A stretch of DNA of 64,000 bases. Source: Carnegiea gigantea (taxonomy: Eukaryota; Streptophyta; Magnoliopsida; Caryophyllales; Cactaceae). Location: assembly GCA_029747015.1 (NCBI GenBank), contig JAKOGI010000024.1:1928003-1992002 (forward strand), read 5' to 3'. The stretch's first letter is position 1. The number at the start of each line of letters is the position of its first letter. The notes beneath the pieces were generated by a model. It was not told the DNA's origin and made no database searches. It saw only the letters and a program-made list of their open reading frames with translations. Below are positions 10,975 to 23,204 of this stretch, one piece after another. A program made the position numbers and the translations under genes.

Positions 10975-11490
10975 TTATTACAAAATTGAGTATAATGAAA
11001 CCAATCTTGATACGTTTTCAGCAATCTACCATATCCAATCAATTCTATAATCAATTAAAAATACATTACATGGCTTAAGAAAGTAGATGTCATTGACACC
11101 CTAGGTACAAGAATTTTTTATCAAAGAAAATAGGTCAATGATCAATGTATTGATCTCCACAAGCAAAAGAAAACGAAGAAACAATTGCTAACTTGTTAGA
11201 ATCATCATCACCAATAGGGAAAGGAACTTGAAAGGAGAAGAAAAAGAAAATTTTATACGGAAATAAGCTTTAACAAGCAAAGGGAAGAGAAATATAGAAG
11301 AAAATATTATAACAAAGCAAGCCTTAGAAAACGAAGATTTTTTTGCGAAAGTCACTTATTGTGTTGCCCAGAAAAACAACTGTAAGTGTTGGGCATGCAG
11401 AGAAGTAGGTCATTATGCAAACGAATGCAAAAACAGGAGGCAGAAAAAATTGAAAATCCTATTCCTATGTAAAAAATCCAAATGATAAAA
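10975..11490 (+). pseudogene. Caulimovirid coat protein region, broken
   Basis: A lysine/arginine-rich stretch (about 11200-11345) precedes a CCHC knuckle at 11387-11428 with spacing C-x2-C-x4-H-x4-C, followed by more basic residues. This is the RNA-binding part typical of caulimovirid coat proteins. Reading needs several frame changes, and in-frame stops are present, so no particle protein can be made. Confidence 0.75.
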
Positions 11491-12220
11491 TCGAATCCTT
11501 AAGATATAAGGATGGATAGTTCTTGGATATCTAGCTTTGTTAATCCCACAAAAATCAATAAGAAAAATGTAATAAAAATTGAAGAGAATGGTAAAATTAC
11601 CATTAAATCTCAGTTATTAAGAATGATGAGTGCTAGATCAAAATAGGAAGAAGCGTCTTTGTCCACTAAAGAAGAGCTTAAAGAAGATGATACAATTTCT
11701 ATGACAAGCAAAATCAGTAGAATGAGTTTTGAACCCACAAGACACAATATAGTCCGAAGTATGAGTGTAGATAGAAAAGACATTGGGTACAAAACAAGAA
11801 CTGTTAGTAAGCTAATCCATGAGGATGAATTAGTCGAAAATATGGATACGGAGATATGCTATGAAGTGACCAACTCAAATTCTAATAGGCGTTATATCCC
11901 AATAACTTTACGGTTTGAGGGATATAATAAATATGATTTGTGCGCCTACATATGTAGTGGTTATTCTGTCTATTTTGAAAAAAGGTATTTATTTTCAAAA
12001 TTTATGTAGAGGAAAACCAAGAATTTTTTACAAGTAAGAATAGCTGATAAAAGCATAATGAGCCATAACGAAGCCATAAAAGGATTATCCATAGAAATAG
12101 GGGGAGTCCAATGCATTACACCAGTTCTATGGGCTACTGATCAATCATCTCAGGATATGATTATTAGAAATAATTCTCAAAGGCCATATTCTCCATACAC
12201 ACAGACTGTAACCAAATAAT
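11491..12220 (+). pseudogene. Caulimovirid linker and aspartic protease region, broken
   Basis: The open frame 11659-12009 (116 residues) is the only intact stretch. Near its end the expected catalytic Asp-Ser/Thr-Gly site reads Cys-Ser-Gly (about 11950), so the key aspartate is lost. After a stop at 12007 the C-terminal half of the domain continues to about 12180, ending in a hydrophobic stretch before NNS. Family assignment rests on order between coat and RT. Confidence 0.65.
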
Positions 12221-12499
12221 ATTCACAATAAATGGTCAATCAGTTCCGATTAATAAATTAAATTAAGTTTACACTCATTAAAAGATTGAGTTTATATGAA
12301 GCCAACATGCTAAGAAGGTAATACCTGCACAACGAGAGATAACACTAATAATCTCACTACTTGAGTTACCCATTAAAGAATAGATTGCTTAATAACAAAA
12401 GCAATTATGTAAAGAACTCTACTCTGACAATTCTCTTAAATTTTAGGATAAAGACAAGCCCTTCATAAAAATCACTTTGTTCAATCCTAACACTATATA

Positions 12500-13735
12500 T
12501 TCAAGTCAAACAAGTGGTGTATGCACAATATGATATCCAAGAATTTGACAAGTAATCCAAAGAACTTTTGGATAAAGGCTTAATCAGGAACAGTTACAGT
12601 CCTCACACCAGCCCTGCTTTTATGAGAAGAAATCATGTAGAAGAGAAAAGAGAAAAAGTTAGAATGGTAATTAATTGCAAAAAACTTAACGATAATACTG
12701 TCTTTTATTAAAATAGTTCTTTTCAATATAATTTAAGGAGCCTCTTGGTTCTCAAAAATGGCTTGCAAAAGTGGATATTGGCATATTAAAATGGATGAAG
12801 AAATCATTCCTTTAACTAATTTTAGTGCCCTTCGAGGATATTATACGTGGATAGTAATGTCATTTTTCCTTAAAAATGCACCCCAAATATTTCAAAGGAG
12901 AATAGATAACATCTTTCAAGAGCTTAATCACTGCTGTCTAGTCCACATTGATGATATCCTTGTCTTTTCCAAGACCAAAGAATAGCACAAAAATGATGTC
13001 TTAACTGTCACCCAAAGATGCATTGGTTATAGTATTATTCGTAGTAAGAACAAAGGCATTTATGCTAAATAAGAAATCGCGTTTTTAGGCCTAGTACAAA
13101 AACATATTCTAGAAAAAATAGAAAATTTTTCTGAAAAGATTGAAGATAGAAAACAATTAGAAAGGTTTCTTAAAAAGATCTATCTAAATTGAGGAAAGCA
13201 TTGCAACCAAAAGTCAAGAAAGAAATAAATTGGACATGGACCGCTAGTAATTTAAAGATTGTTAAGAACTTCAAAAAATGTGTAAAAATCTTCTTGTTCT
13301 TGATTTTCCTAATGACAGAGATTATTTAATTCTTGATAGAGATGGAAGTAAAGAATACTATAGTGCAATGCTATAGAAGAAGAAAAACTTTATACTATAA
13401 TTGAAGTTTTAATAAAGTAGAATGCAACTATCCTACGATCAAAAAAGAAATTGTTGTAGTTATAGGGGAAATCAAAAAGTTCTTAACCTTTTTAGCCCCA
13501 AAACCTTTTCTTATTCAAAGTGATTGCAAAGGAATACTTGATTTTGTGAAAAAAAATTATCAAATATGCAAGCACAAAGGGCGACTCTTATGTTGGCAAT
13601 TGTCACTTAACAAATTTTCCTTCTTTGTTGAATATATATAGGATCTAAGAATTCTCTGGCAGATACATTAACTCAAGAACTCGCCAATGGTGATCATCAG
13701 AGCAGAACTCCTATTGGAAAAGGAGAAAATCCAAA
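12500..13735 (+). pseudogene. Caulimovirid reverse transcriptase and RNase H, broken
   Basis: RT is recognisable from about 12540 (LLDKGLIRNSYSPHTSPAF) through 12985. The frame 12758-12985 holds KSGYWHIKMDEE, KNAPQIFQRRIDNIF and the catalytic HIDDILVFSK (12944 onward), so both active-site aspartates persist. RNase H follows at about 13440-13735 in other frames. Multiple stops (for example 12983) and shifts break it. In living relatives this enzyme copies pregenomic RNA into DNA. Confidence 0.85.
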
Positions 13736-14730
13736 ATGAAATGTAATTACTACTGGAAACGTGTTTCTTCTTATAGTAGAATCCTTATGGATATTTTGGA
13801 TTTCCATACAAAAAGTAAATCATACTTTGATCTGCTATCTTCTACCTATCTGATAGCACAAAGATCTAGCTTTTTAAAATTACAAATGAATTACCTAAGG
13901 TGTCCTCATGATATTCAAGAAAAAATAGGTTCTTATGTTCAAGAAAAATGGTCCAACAACTGGTATGTAGCCTGCATTGACTACTGTCCGAATTATTTTC
14001 ATGAGATTTGGGAGTCATATAGTGTTGTGATCTTGTTTCCTGTTAGATTTAAAGTTGGTGGTGTTAGATTTACAGCAAATTCAATCTCTCCAAATGAGCT
14101 CATCATAAAAGCCTACGAATATGGAATGGTAGCTTACCTCATAGAAATGCCAGATCCAAAGTTCCCATTCTTTCAAGACTAAGTTTCAACAATGCATGTT
14201 TAAAAGAATCCATTGGACTCTCACATCTCCTAAAGGTCCAACAAAAATTTCATACATTAGAAGTTTTTATGTTGAGGTAGATTGTGCAGTAATTGGGTAC
14301 AAAAATGGAAGAGCCAAGCCAGCACGTTATCTTGTTCAATTGGTTGATTTAAACAAACTCAATGATCAATAACAAGAATGGTTTTCAGAATGACAAGTAG
14401 TAGTTCATAATCCTACTTTAGCAAGAGCCATTACTTTTGATATTATTTATTATCAAATGTGGGCATTAATTGAACAAGGAAGGCTATTAATGCATTATGG
14501 GAACATGATCCCAGCAGATATATGAAGGTAGAAGGAGCTACTTCAGAAGACATCTTTGATTATCTCTTTGATGTTGGAGTTGCAAAATTCTTAATAGAAA
14601 AAAAAAGAAATATCTTTATGAATTATTTGAAAGATGGGATCCGCAGCATCTTCAACTTGATGAACAATTTGATGATTATCTAGATACTAATGAACTGCAA
14701 AATATTATTGGAGATAAAGGCATGTAGAAT
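13736..14730 (+). pseudogene. Pararetrovirus downstream ORF of unknown role, broken
   Basis: An intact 148-residue stretch (13736-14182) starts right after the RNase H region and continues in another frame to about 14730 (GYKNGRAKPARYLVQLVDL; ARAITFDIIYYQMWALIEQG). No domain is recognised. Its position suits a second ORF downstream of the polyprotein. Function unknown. Confidence 0.5.
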
Positions 14731-14903
14731 TTCAACATAGATGATTAGTCTTGTCAGTATAAAAGGCTCTTAAAAGTTATTGCTCCATTATTTTGCTATT
14801 TTATCACGTGTAAATCAGTAAAATAATGTTGTCTACTGTAGCAATGTGAGGACAATTGTAGTCAGTGTGTACTATAGTCATTAGGTGATCCTATGTAGTT
14901 CAT

Positions 14904-14920
14904 CTCCTTTATAAAAGGAG
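14904..14920 (+). promoter_or_regulatory. TATA box in a palindrome, pararetrovirus promoter
   Basis: CTCCTTTATAAAAGGAG holds a TATAAAA core inside 7 bp arms (CTCCTTT/AAAGGAG). It lies after the last ORF and about 160 bases before a poly(A) signal, the usual caulimovirid arrangement for a terminally redundant transcript. Confidence 0.65.
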
Positions 14921-15076
14921 AAGTTAAGTGAGAAGGGGCACAGTCATTTGAGCATACTTGAGTACAAAAGAAGTCAGGATTCTCCATTTCTCTATAAACA
15001 AGTATCTCTAATGATCTTAGTAGCTTAAGTCCCTCTTCAATCTTTCCATTATAATTTTTCTACTTTCAAACTTTCA

Positions 15077-15082
15077 ATAAAA
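15077..15082 (+). terminator. Poly(A) signal AATAAA, pararetrovirus
   Basis: AATAAA about 160 bases downstream of the TATA box; caulimovirid poly(A) signals lie at a similar distance so that transcription must read past once. Confidence 0.55.
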
Positions 15083-15340
15083 GAAGTTTCCCAGTAGAAA
15101 ATGTTATTCAATCAAACTTTACGTCCTAAATATTATAATTTCTTGATTGAAATCTCACTATCCTTTAAATTATAAAACTTAATTAATGACTATGGTCTGA
15201 GGTAGGAAACAAAACAGATATGTGCTATGCCTAACCTAAGGAAGGTGTGGTTGTGGTTAACAATTTCTGTAAACTGAGAGCTAGAAGAACGCTTGGATCC
15301 AACGCCGATTAAGTTTAAGTAACGGTCAAAACTCTCTAAT

Positions 15341-15960
15341 TATGCTTTATTATTTTGCTAAGCATAGTGGGCCTATAATCACAGAAATTGTAATATTTAT
15401 GATATAGTAGTAAATTGTGATAGCTAGTACTAGTAAAGTCATTATAAGAAGTTAAATCATTAAAAACAAGCATCTTTCCTGAAAAAACCCAAAAAATAGA
15501 AAAATTACAAAAAATACTCGTTTTGAGCCAAAGGTGAAAATTTCTGAAAGTTTCAGACCAAAATAATAAGAAAAATAACCTAAGAGTTTGTTGTTCGAAA
15601 ATATAGGCTGGGTACTCCAGTTGTAATTTTCAAAAAGTCAGGGACCTAAAAGTTGTTGTCCTAAAACTCAGAGTACATGAGAGTCATTTTTTATATTTTC
15701 TATGACTTTAATTTGAGGAAATTAGAGATCTAGTGGCTTAGGTTACCCCTAGGTCCTATCAATACATTTGATCGATCATGCTTGAAAGATCTATTAGCTG
15801 TGAGAATTCTAGCTAGTATCACCGAAAGACATCAGTGGATTAGTTGGGCTTGATTCTTAAAAATTCTAGGCCCTATTTGGTGAATAGTTGTTAGTTATTT
15901 GTATTGATTATTAGATATTACTTGTTTGAATTGGTTGTTTATATTAACTATCCATAGTAG
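15341..15960. other. Non-coding, no feature recognised
   Basis: AT-rich with no coding frame or repeat structure that I can name. The right edge of the pararetrovirus is not sharply defined here. Confidence 0.3.
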
Positions 15961-15961
15961 G

Positions 15962-16835
15962 ATGCAGAGGCAAAGTCAGAAATTTTGACTAGGGGGCTAG
16001 TTAAGGTTAAATTTTTGTAAGGAAATAAAAACACTTAATATGAATAGCTTTTGATTATTAGTAAATATATGCTACCTAAGTTAATAAAAGACCAAATAGT
16101 TAGGAAAACATAGAGTTGGTTTGAAATCCTTGGTAGATTGCGTTTAGAATTTTCATATACACTCAAAAAAAAGGGAAAAGTGTGTGCGTATGCATGCTTT
16201 TCCTTGAATTTTGAAATAAAAAGATTATTTGAAATTAAAATAAAATGACTTTTCATTGCATTCTAAACAAAAAACAAAATAATCCAACTAGTTATTGTAA
16301 TAGCGAGTGAGAAAAATATATGAACTAAACAAATCAAATAGTATGTAAAGGAAAAAATAAAAAGGATATACACGAAAAGAAAACATACAAAGGATTTAGG
16401 GAAAAAAAGGAGAAAAAAATGTTTTTGAGTTCAAAAGGCTAATCAAAATGAAAACATTTTAATAAATTGTAAACAAAATAGGGAACTAATAGAAACATAT
16501 AGAGAATCAACTAATTTTAAACTAAACAATCAAACTAGTGATGAAACTAATAATAGATGTCATGCATTTTGAAAAGAAAATATACAAAAAAATTACAAAA
16601 AACAAGAAAAGGAAAAAAGAAAACAAAGCAAAGTAAATTGAGGAGGTGGAAGGTAAAAAATTAAATAAATTATAGGGGGTTTAAAAGTTATGAGGGCATA
16701 GGAATTACTGAATATTAAGCTAGGAATGAGAGAACTAGAAGTGGAAAAATTTACAGAAAAGAATATGCATCTCAATTGTGATGATAGGGAATCGAAATTA
16801 GTACCACACAAATGCCACTACACGACCTTCACGCC
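15962..16835. repeat. Unclassified dispersed repeat (GGCAAAGTCAGAAATTTT type)
   Basis: The start, GAGGCAAAGTCAGAAATTTT then GACTAGGGGGCTAG, resembles the start of 26395-27115 (CTGGCATAGCCAGATTTC then AACTTAAGAGGTGTC). Both also contain, near the other end, a stretch like GGGAATCGAAATTAGTACC or TTGGATTCGAACATGC. This looks like a decayed dispersed element; class unknown. Confidence 0.35.
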
Positions 16836-17666
16836 TAGCCAGACCTTTGAGTTAAACAACTTCTTGATGCAGCAATGTTGCACATTTGATCAATTTATCT
16901 AATGATATGGGGGCCATGGCTTCCACCAGCCCTCATTAAATCATCCCCTGCTAGGAGGAGTTAGATTAACTGTACTTCCAAGGATACATTGCATTGTTAC
17001 AAATAGGATTAATCGGGGATAACTATCTTCATTTTAATTAGAGAGTTCAAGGAAAACATGTTCTAGGTTTGAAAGCATGAAATTTAGGGTCTACGTGAAC
17101 CAAAAATTTAAAAGATGACTTTTAAATTTGGGTTTAGGTGAGTGAGAGTATAATGTATTGTACTCACATGAATGTAATCCACTTTTCATTTACATTGGTT
17201 GTTTTAACCAAAAAATATTTTGTAAAATTAGTTATTTATGACAAAGTTGTGAGACAAGAAATTAACTTACAGAAAGACATTTTCAAAAAGCTAATAGGCC
17301 AGCTTTTTCAAATCAACGTCTTTGACCATAAAACTCTTCTAAGTAGTTAACTTATCAAACAACCAAATTAGCTTCTTGATTACATCAGTTAACCAATTTT
17401 GTTTTTCCAGAATCCACTTTTTAGCCGGAAAAAATAAACCTCTCTAACAAGCTATTTGCTGACCCGATATGTTAGTCTCACACTCATTTCAAAAGGGTAT
17501 AATAGACCATGAGATACTTATGTGGTATCTCCATTCTTATATTTAGTGTGTATTGTTTGTATGAACATATTCTTTGTTAGGAGTTGAGAACTCCTAATGA
17601 ACTAGGACTTATTCATCCCTCCCCCCAAATCGAGAAAAGAATCCCCCTATAGCTTTAAGTACATTT
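16836..17666. other. Non-coding, no feature recognised
   Basis: No recognisable coding frame. A 70-codon frame at 17138-17350 shows no similarity I know. Confidence 0.3.
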
Positions 17667-17906
17667 AAGGGTTTGTTCTTTTCAACTTATCATAAGTGCA
17701 TATCATCATCATTCAGCACTAGTCAGCATCAATCAGCACTATTCAACACATAAGCATTTAGTCATATTTTCTACTCGCAATTTATATTCTCATAAGAAAT
17801 TATTAGCACTCAACAACTCTGGTCAACACTTATTAGTACTCATCAACATTCATCAGTATTCATCAGCAACAAGTTACTTATAATAAGTTCAACAGAACAG
17901 GCCCTT
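17667..17906. mobile_element. hAT-like MITE, 240 bp
   Basis: 31-base terminal inverted repeats match at 26 positions: left AAGGGTTTGTTC and ACTTATCATAAGT, right (reverse complement) AAGGGCCTGTTC and ACTTATTATAAGT. The interior is full of short repeats of the type ATCAGCACT, GTCAGCATC and CATCAGTATT on one strand, as in hAT-derived MITEs. A target duplication is not clear. Confidence 0.65.
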
Positions 17907-18081
17907 TGTATCTTGTATAAGCTAGCAATTATCTTTTAGGGAGGTCCTATTGATGATCTCATATTGACGTTTATCAGAAACAAAGATACACAGCTTGAGC
18001 AACTAATGGATTCATTTAGAAGAGAATGTAGAAATGATACCTGTATCGTTTGCGTTACTTATTAGTTAGTGGCTTTGAATA
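17907..18081. other. Short non-coding gap
   Basis: Nothing recognised. Ends at the GTTAT target duplication of the next element. Confidence 0.3.
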
Positions 18082-18086
18082 GTTAT

Positions 18087-19236
18087 TGAAAACTCAGATC
18101 ACCCTAGAGGTTTGGTGAATAGGGTGATTGCAAAAACTTAAACTTAAGAATCGAAAGCAAAAACTGAAATTAAATCCAGATAATGCACAAGGATATTTTA
18201 ATAAGGCTGGGCCTCAATTAGGCTTACGTCCCCAGCTAGATTTCCAACTCTAGGATTTAATACTCTACTTCTCTTATTAAGATGAACTCTCACAATTTCT
18301 CAGAGTTACCCCATGCTAGATATCCCAAACACTTAAACCAACCTCTTGATTTAAGTTTGGGAGAGTTGTGACCTCACACCAACTCCTAAGTTCACTCCTT
18401 AATAAAGAATTCCTCAATACGCTTACAACTTTGATCACAATGTAATGCCCGGAGAAAATTCGCAAATGTATAGCTCAATGTTCTTGCAACTTGCTTCGAT
18501 GCTTGTTCTTCCTAATTTGGAATCTATTTATAGGCTTTAGTAGTTATGCACCAATTCTGCCAAGAAAGAAAATTCTATCCAGAATATCTTGAAATTGTAT
18601 TTCAAGCCCTTGCAATCTGATCAGCAGATTCTGATATGATTTTCCTGCAATCTCTGCCATGATTTGTGTTGATATGAAGCTGCATAATATCTTTTCCTTA
18701 CTGTTGAAAATATTGCTGATATTATTCTTAGAATCCAATGTAATAACAAGAGATTTTGATCCTTGATAAAAATGTTATTATTCTTTCAATCATGATACTG
18801 CTTTGCAAATTAGTAAAGTGATAATGTTGTCAACAGAATATTTTAAATTTGCAAGATTAGGTTATATCACAAGTGTAATGGATTAGAAGCATGCTTATTT
18901 TGTGAAGATAAAATCAGAGCAAGATAATATCAAGACATTTGATTCTTCAAAATTTGAAATTCAAATTTTGAATGGGCTAGATAATATCCTTAGTTAACTC
19001 CCCAATTCATCAATCAAATAAAATCATTTTGATATTGTATGATGCCCACATATTTTCTTCATAATCATACACATGTTTCACTAGTATAAAAGGGCTACTT
19101 CTTTCATGCTTATTTCGAATCTGCCAACCATTTAAATATCATTACTTGGATTCATTTGGTTCATAATTAATTTAATCCTTTTTGTCTTTCATTAAAATAT
19201 CATCCAACTTCTTCTAAGTTTAGGAGTAACTCAACA
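18087..19236 (-). repeat. 3' LTR of copia element
   Basis: Direct repeat partner of 23205-24334. Substitutions and indels between the two are frequent in the first 230 bases compared by eye, well above those between the LTRs of 39138-44758. Confidence 0.85.
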
Positions 19237-19255
19237 ATCTCCTCCAGAAAGACAA
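19237..19255 (-). other. Polypurine tract of copia element
   Basis: Minus strand TCTGGAGGAGATT immediately before the 3' LTR start TGTTGAGTTAC. Confidence 0.6.
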
Positions 19256-22166
19256 TCTAATTTCAAGAATTAAAATGCTTACCGTGATCTTACCATTTGG
19301 ATGTGCTAACTCATCTTTGTCCCCCTTTTTTGTATTTCATCAAAAAGGTAAGATCAGAAGGAGAAAGTCAAAATAGTCAATGGTGGAAAGTACATGTCAT
19401 CATCAACAAATCTTGTGACTTGTTGTGGTGTTTTTCTTGAACCATAATATGTGGTGAATAGGATGTTCAATCTTCATATCTTCAAAGTCCTCACAAGAAA
19501 TCATTAGTACTAAGAGAGAGAACTTCCCCTCAATTCATACCATACTAAAATAAATGTAATATGTCTTCAAAATTTCAAAAGACATATAACCATATGTCAT
19601 GATCATATGTCATGAACTCAATTATATCTCCTTTGAAAATAATTAAAGCAAGATTATATAGAGAGTTGAGTAGAGAAAGTTTTAGAGCACATGCCTCTCT
19701 CCTTTTAAAAGCATCAAATATCACAAGGTCATCTCTGATTTTGACATGAACTTATTATAGCTTACTCATTTTCCCTTTAATCGTCATTAAAAATGATTGT
19801 AGTAGAAATTTATAAAGTAAAACATAGTTAAATTATACCATCCCACCTTTGAGAGTAATTAAGAATAATTTATAGGGATATAATGCACTCTTCATCAGTC
19901 GCCTCATACACGTAATACCAAAATTATTCACTTAATAAATTGATGACAAAAGACTTTATTGTGATCACACAGCCGGATGCAATTTCTACAATAGGGTTAA
20001 CGAAAGATTACGTATTCACAAATCAAGATATTCATCTTCTCCGTAAGAAAATAATGTATGCACATCCTATGCGGGTTATGGAATGATATATATGACCAAA
20101 TGAGCATAAAAGTAATAATTTGCTAATAACATTTCATATCTCCCCCTATTAAGTTGGACAATCATAAAGGTCAAAATAATTAATGCTAGTATGGAAGAAT
20201 ATCGAAGTACATACCTTGATCCTTGTATATACATACTATAAGCTCATTCTTCTCCCCCTTTGTCATCATTAAAAAGGGATGTGAAATATAAACTAACAAG
20301 TAATAGAATAACTTCCCCTTAATAGGACACTTATGAAGAATAATGAAGGGTCAACTTGAATGCAATAACGTATCATCAAAATCAACCACCCATATATCAA
20401 AACAATTTCACTTGTTTACCTCAAAAATGCATGCTAAGGGTTATAAGATATCCAAGCATATGATTTGTATAATTTTTTTTTTTGATGATTTAGAATAAAT
20501 TGCCCATCCTCTTAAAGCAATTATCTATAGGGCATAGAGCATGTAATTAAGGAAAATCTCCCCCATTCGATAATCAATAATCCAATTCATGTGAAAGTTC
20601 AATGTAAGCTAAGCCGTATGACTAGTGCCTAAGATAATAAAAATAATGTAACCATGAAGATAACAACATATTAGAAATATACCATATAAATCAATTTCTC
20701 TCTCTCCTTTGATAAAGATAATTAGATAAATGATGTCAAGTCTAGGGGCAAGAGACATATGCCATTAAGAACTATCATATCTCCCCCATAATTTATGCCA
20801 AAACTATTATAACACAACTTATATGTCAATGGCATATTGGTCAATAAAATTATCAAAACTACGAGCAATATATTGGATGATATGTATATAAATTGTATGG
20901 AAAAAAAAATGACATTATCATAATTATATTTCAAATAATACATGCAATTTCATGAATGAAGGTTTAAGATTACAAAATATGAGAAAATATTAACTATTAG
21001 GAATATGCGGTGTTTCTTCCTTGCAATATCAATATCATGTTTGATTAGGATGACCCGTTCTTTCCTTTAAAACATAATTAGTAGATCATATATTTAGGAC
21101 AAGACATTGACAATGAAGAATGTATTATCTCTCTCTTCTCCTCTTAGTAAAGGTTGTCAATTAATGCATGTATGCCAATTCATAGAAAGGCTAAGGTGTC
21201 ATGATATTTTCAATATTATAATGATCACCTACATAGTAGAGTATTCATAATAAAGCAACAATTGCTCTTCCAAAATAATGCATGTGGGTAAAGTACATCA
21301 GTTGATGTATGCCAAAATTAATCTCATCACATATCAATGGCTAAATAAATAAATAGCAACCATAACTCACATTGCCGTATATATTAATAGCACATAAGAT
21401 TCATGTAATTTTATAATTAGTTATTAAAGATTGTTAGATACAATAATAATATGTAATGAGTATTTTCATTTGATGGTGTCTGGAAAAACTAAAATAGATT
21501 TTGCAAATAACCATGTTTACAACAGACACAATATTTGGGCTTGAACCGCATCATGAAGGAAATCTGTCATGTTTTGCCTTAATACATTTCCCTTGACGTC
21601 TCTTTTTATTCCACATGAAAGAGCTTAGAGGGAAAATAATGTATCTCTTTGAATAATTTCTACTTTTGAGAATCAATTAATTGGCAGCAAAAAATGTTGA
21701 TCAAAAGCCAAGTTAGGAAATACCTAACTAGCAATATGGAGTAATTTAGGATATCTTCCAATCTTTTTCAAACAAAGCGAATTTGGCAATCTTTCTTGTT
21801 AGAGTCCAATTCAACTATTGTAAGACATTTAGTGATCAATAATCAAGAAGATAATATTGGAATGTGATGCCATACTAACAAAAGTGTTTTTTTTTTTTTT
21901 GGTTTTTCGTAGAGAGTTTACGAGATCAAAGGTGAGAAGCACAAAAGAAAAATTACACATATGAGTCATGCATGCCATTGATCAAAATGAAGGAAGGCAA
22001 TGTATCTATGTATATGCCATGTAATAAATGAATAGGCTTAACAAATGACTCAAGAGGAAATTTAAGATTTTAACTACATATAAAAATCAAGTAAATTTAG
22101 TCTATCTACCCCCAGAGCAACACTCATAAAAATTTAACAAAGAAGTTTATTTATCAGAAAATTTAT
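19256..22166 (-). other. Non-coding interior of copia element with repeated GGGGGAGA motifs
   Basis: About 2.9 kb of AT-rich DNA where a pol gene would be expected. On the minus strand GGGGGAGA(T) occurs at about 20784, 20562, 20255 and 20145, and AAAAAAGGGGGAC at about 19328. No integrase, RT or RNase H motif is visible in any frame. An apparent frame at 20722-20943 is chance. Confidence 0.6.
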
Positions 22167-23145
22167 TTATCTCATTTTAACCTTGGGTAACCCTTTGTTT
22201 ACCACATGCAGAGTTTCTCGTGGTAAAACTTTATAATTTTTGTATCTGCTTATACCTTTCAAAAATTTGAATGAACATGGATATTGTCTAATTGACTTGT
22301 AAGGGCATCTTAATAGTTTTTCACAAAGTTTTTTTCTTATTGACAATATCTGCAAAATAAAATTTCTCAAAGAGAGTCTAGGTACCATGATTTTCTTGAG
22401 CTTGCAATAGTTAGGAGTAAGAGGGTATAGAGAGGTAGCAAAATTTTTATCCCTATTCTTGACATTCCTCCTTAATATAATACTACTTTTATGAAAGTTT
22501 GAAAAAGATTTCTCAAGCACATCATTTAAATCAATTGAGTCAAGACAAGATTGAGAAAAATAATCAATTGGACTTTTTACCTTATTTTTCTCAATTTTAA
22601 AAGTTGATGATCCTTTGTAATTCTCTTTGGATCCATTTTCTCCTTGCTCTTGATTTTCAACAATGCTCGATTTTGTCATGATACTCAAGAACTTTTTGAA
22701 TGATCTTGTAGTCATTTTCATCGATGTCTCATTCACATGAGTTGTTTCCATCTTCAGGAGATTGTAGCTTAGACTTATTAATCTTAGTTGTCTCTTCTTG
22801 CTTAACAACGTCAAGATCTAACACCTTTTCATTAGCACTATATGAATAATGAAGATAATTCCAAATCTTTTTGGCACTTTTGTACTGAAAAATATATTCA
22901 CAAATATCAATAAAAAGATCACAATATAGTATATTAACCGCTTTAGAATTTTTAGACATCATCTTGTAGTCATCGTTGGTAAACTAATCCTTTGATTTTT
23001 CAATGACAATGGGACCATTCTTTATAATCTCCAAAAGATCGAATTCTTTGTGCTTGACATAGAGTTCCATGATTTCCTGCCACCAAAAATAATTAGTACC
23101 CATAAAAAGAGATGAACAATCAGAATCAAGATTATAACTAGCCAT
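22167..23145 (-). pseudogene. Copia gag-like gene, broken
   Basis: Starts at ATG 23145 (MASYNLDSDCSSLFMGTNY), 46 bases after the primer site. The typical copia gag pattern follows: YFWWQEIMELYVK, then LEIIKNGPIV, then NSKAVNILYCDLF and KSAKKIWNYL. One stop lies near 22983 and a frame change near 22800; a 215-codon frame then runs to 22167. Its tail is basic with scattered Cys, but I see no clean CCHC knuckle and no protease site. Gag would form the particle; enzymes must come from elsewhere. Confidence 0.75.
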
Positions 23146-23190
23146 AGGATCGAAGTTATTAGATGGTTAAGTCTTAGGATAATAGCACCT

Positions 23191-23202
23191 GCTTTAATAC
23201 CA
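23191..23202 (-). other. Primer binding site, initiator tRNA-Met type
   Basis: Minus strand TGGTATTAAAGC lies two bases from the 5' LTR; it matches TGGTATCAGAGC at 10 of 12 positions, both changes being transitions. Confidence 0.75.
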
Positions 23203-23204
23203 AT

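Larger units (their letters stand above)
10970..15340 (+). other. Endogenous plant pararetrovirus (Caulimoviridae) fragment
   Basis: Domains follow caulimovirid order on the plus strand: coat protein with zinc knuckle, aspartic protease, reverse transcriptase, RNase H, a downstream ORF, then a TATA box and poly(A) signal. There are no LTRs and no integrase. The left end begins inside the coat region, so the movement-protein part is absent. Frameshifts and stops occur throughout and it is defective. I saw no tRNA-Met primer site in 15083-15340. Genus is not settled; a separate ORF after RNase H recalls the florendovirus arrangement, which is an inference. Confidence 0.8.

Noticed and set aside
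10866..11078. Plus-strand frame starting within the copy A gag
   Set aside because: It runs across the junction of two unrelated elements; only the part after about 10970 belongs to the pararetrovirus coat region.
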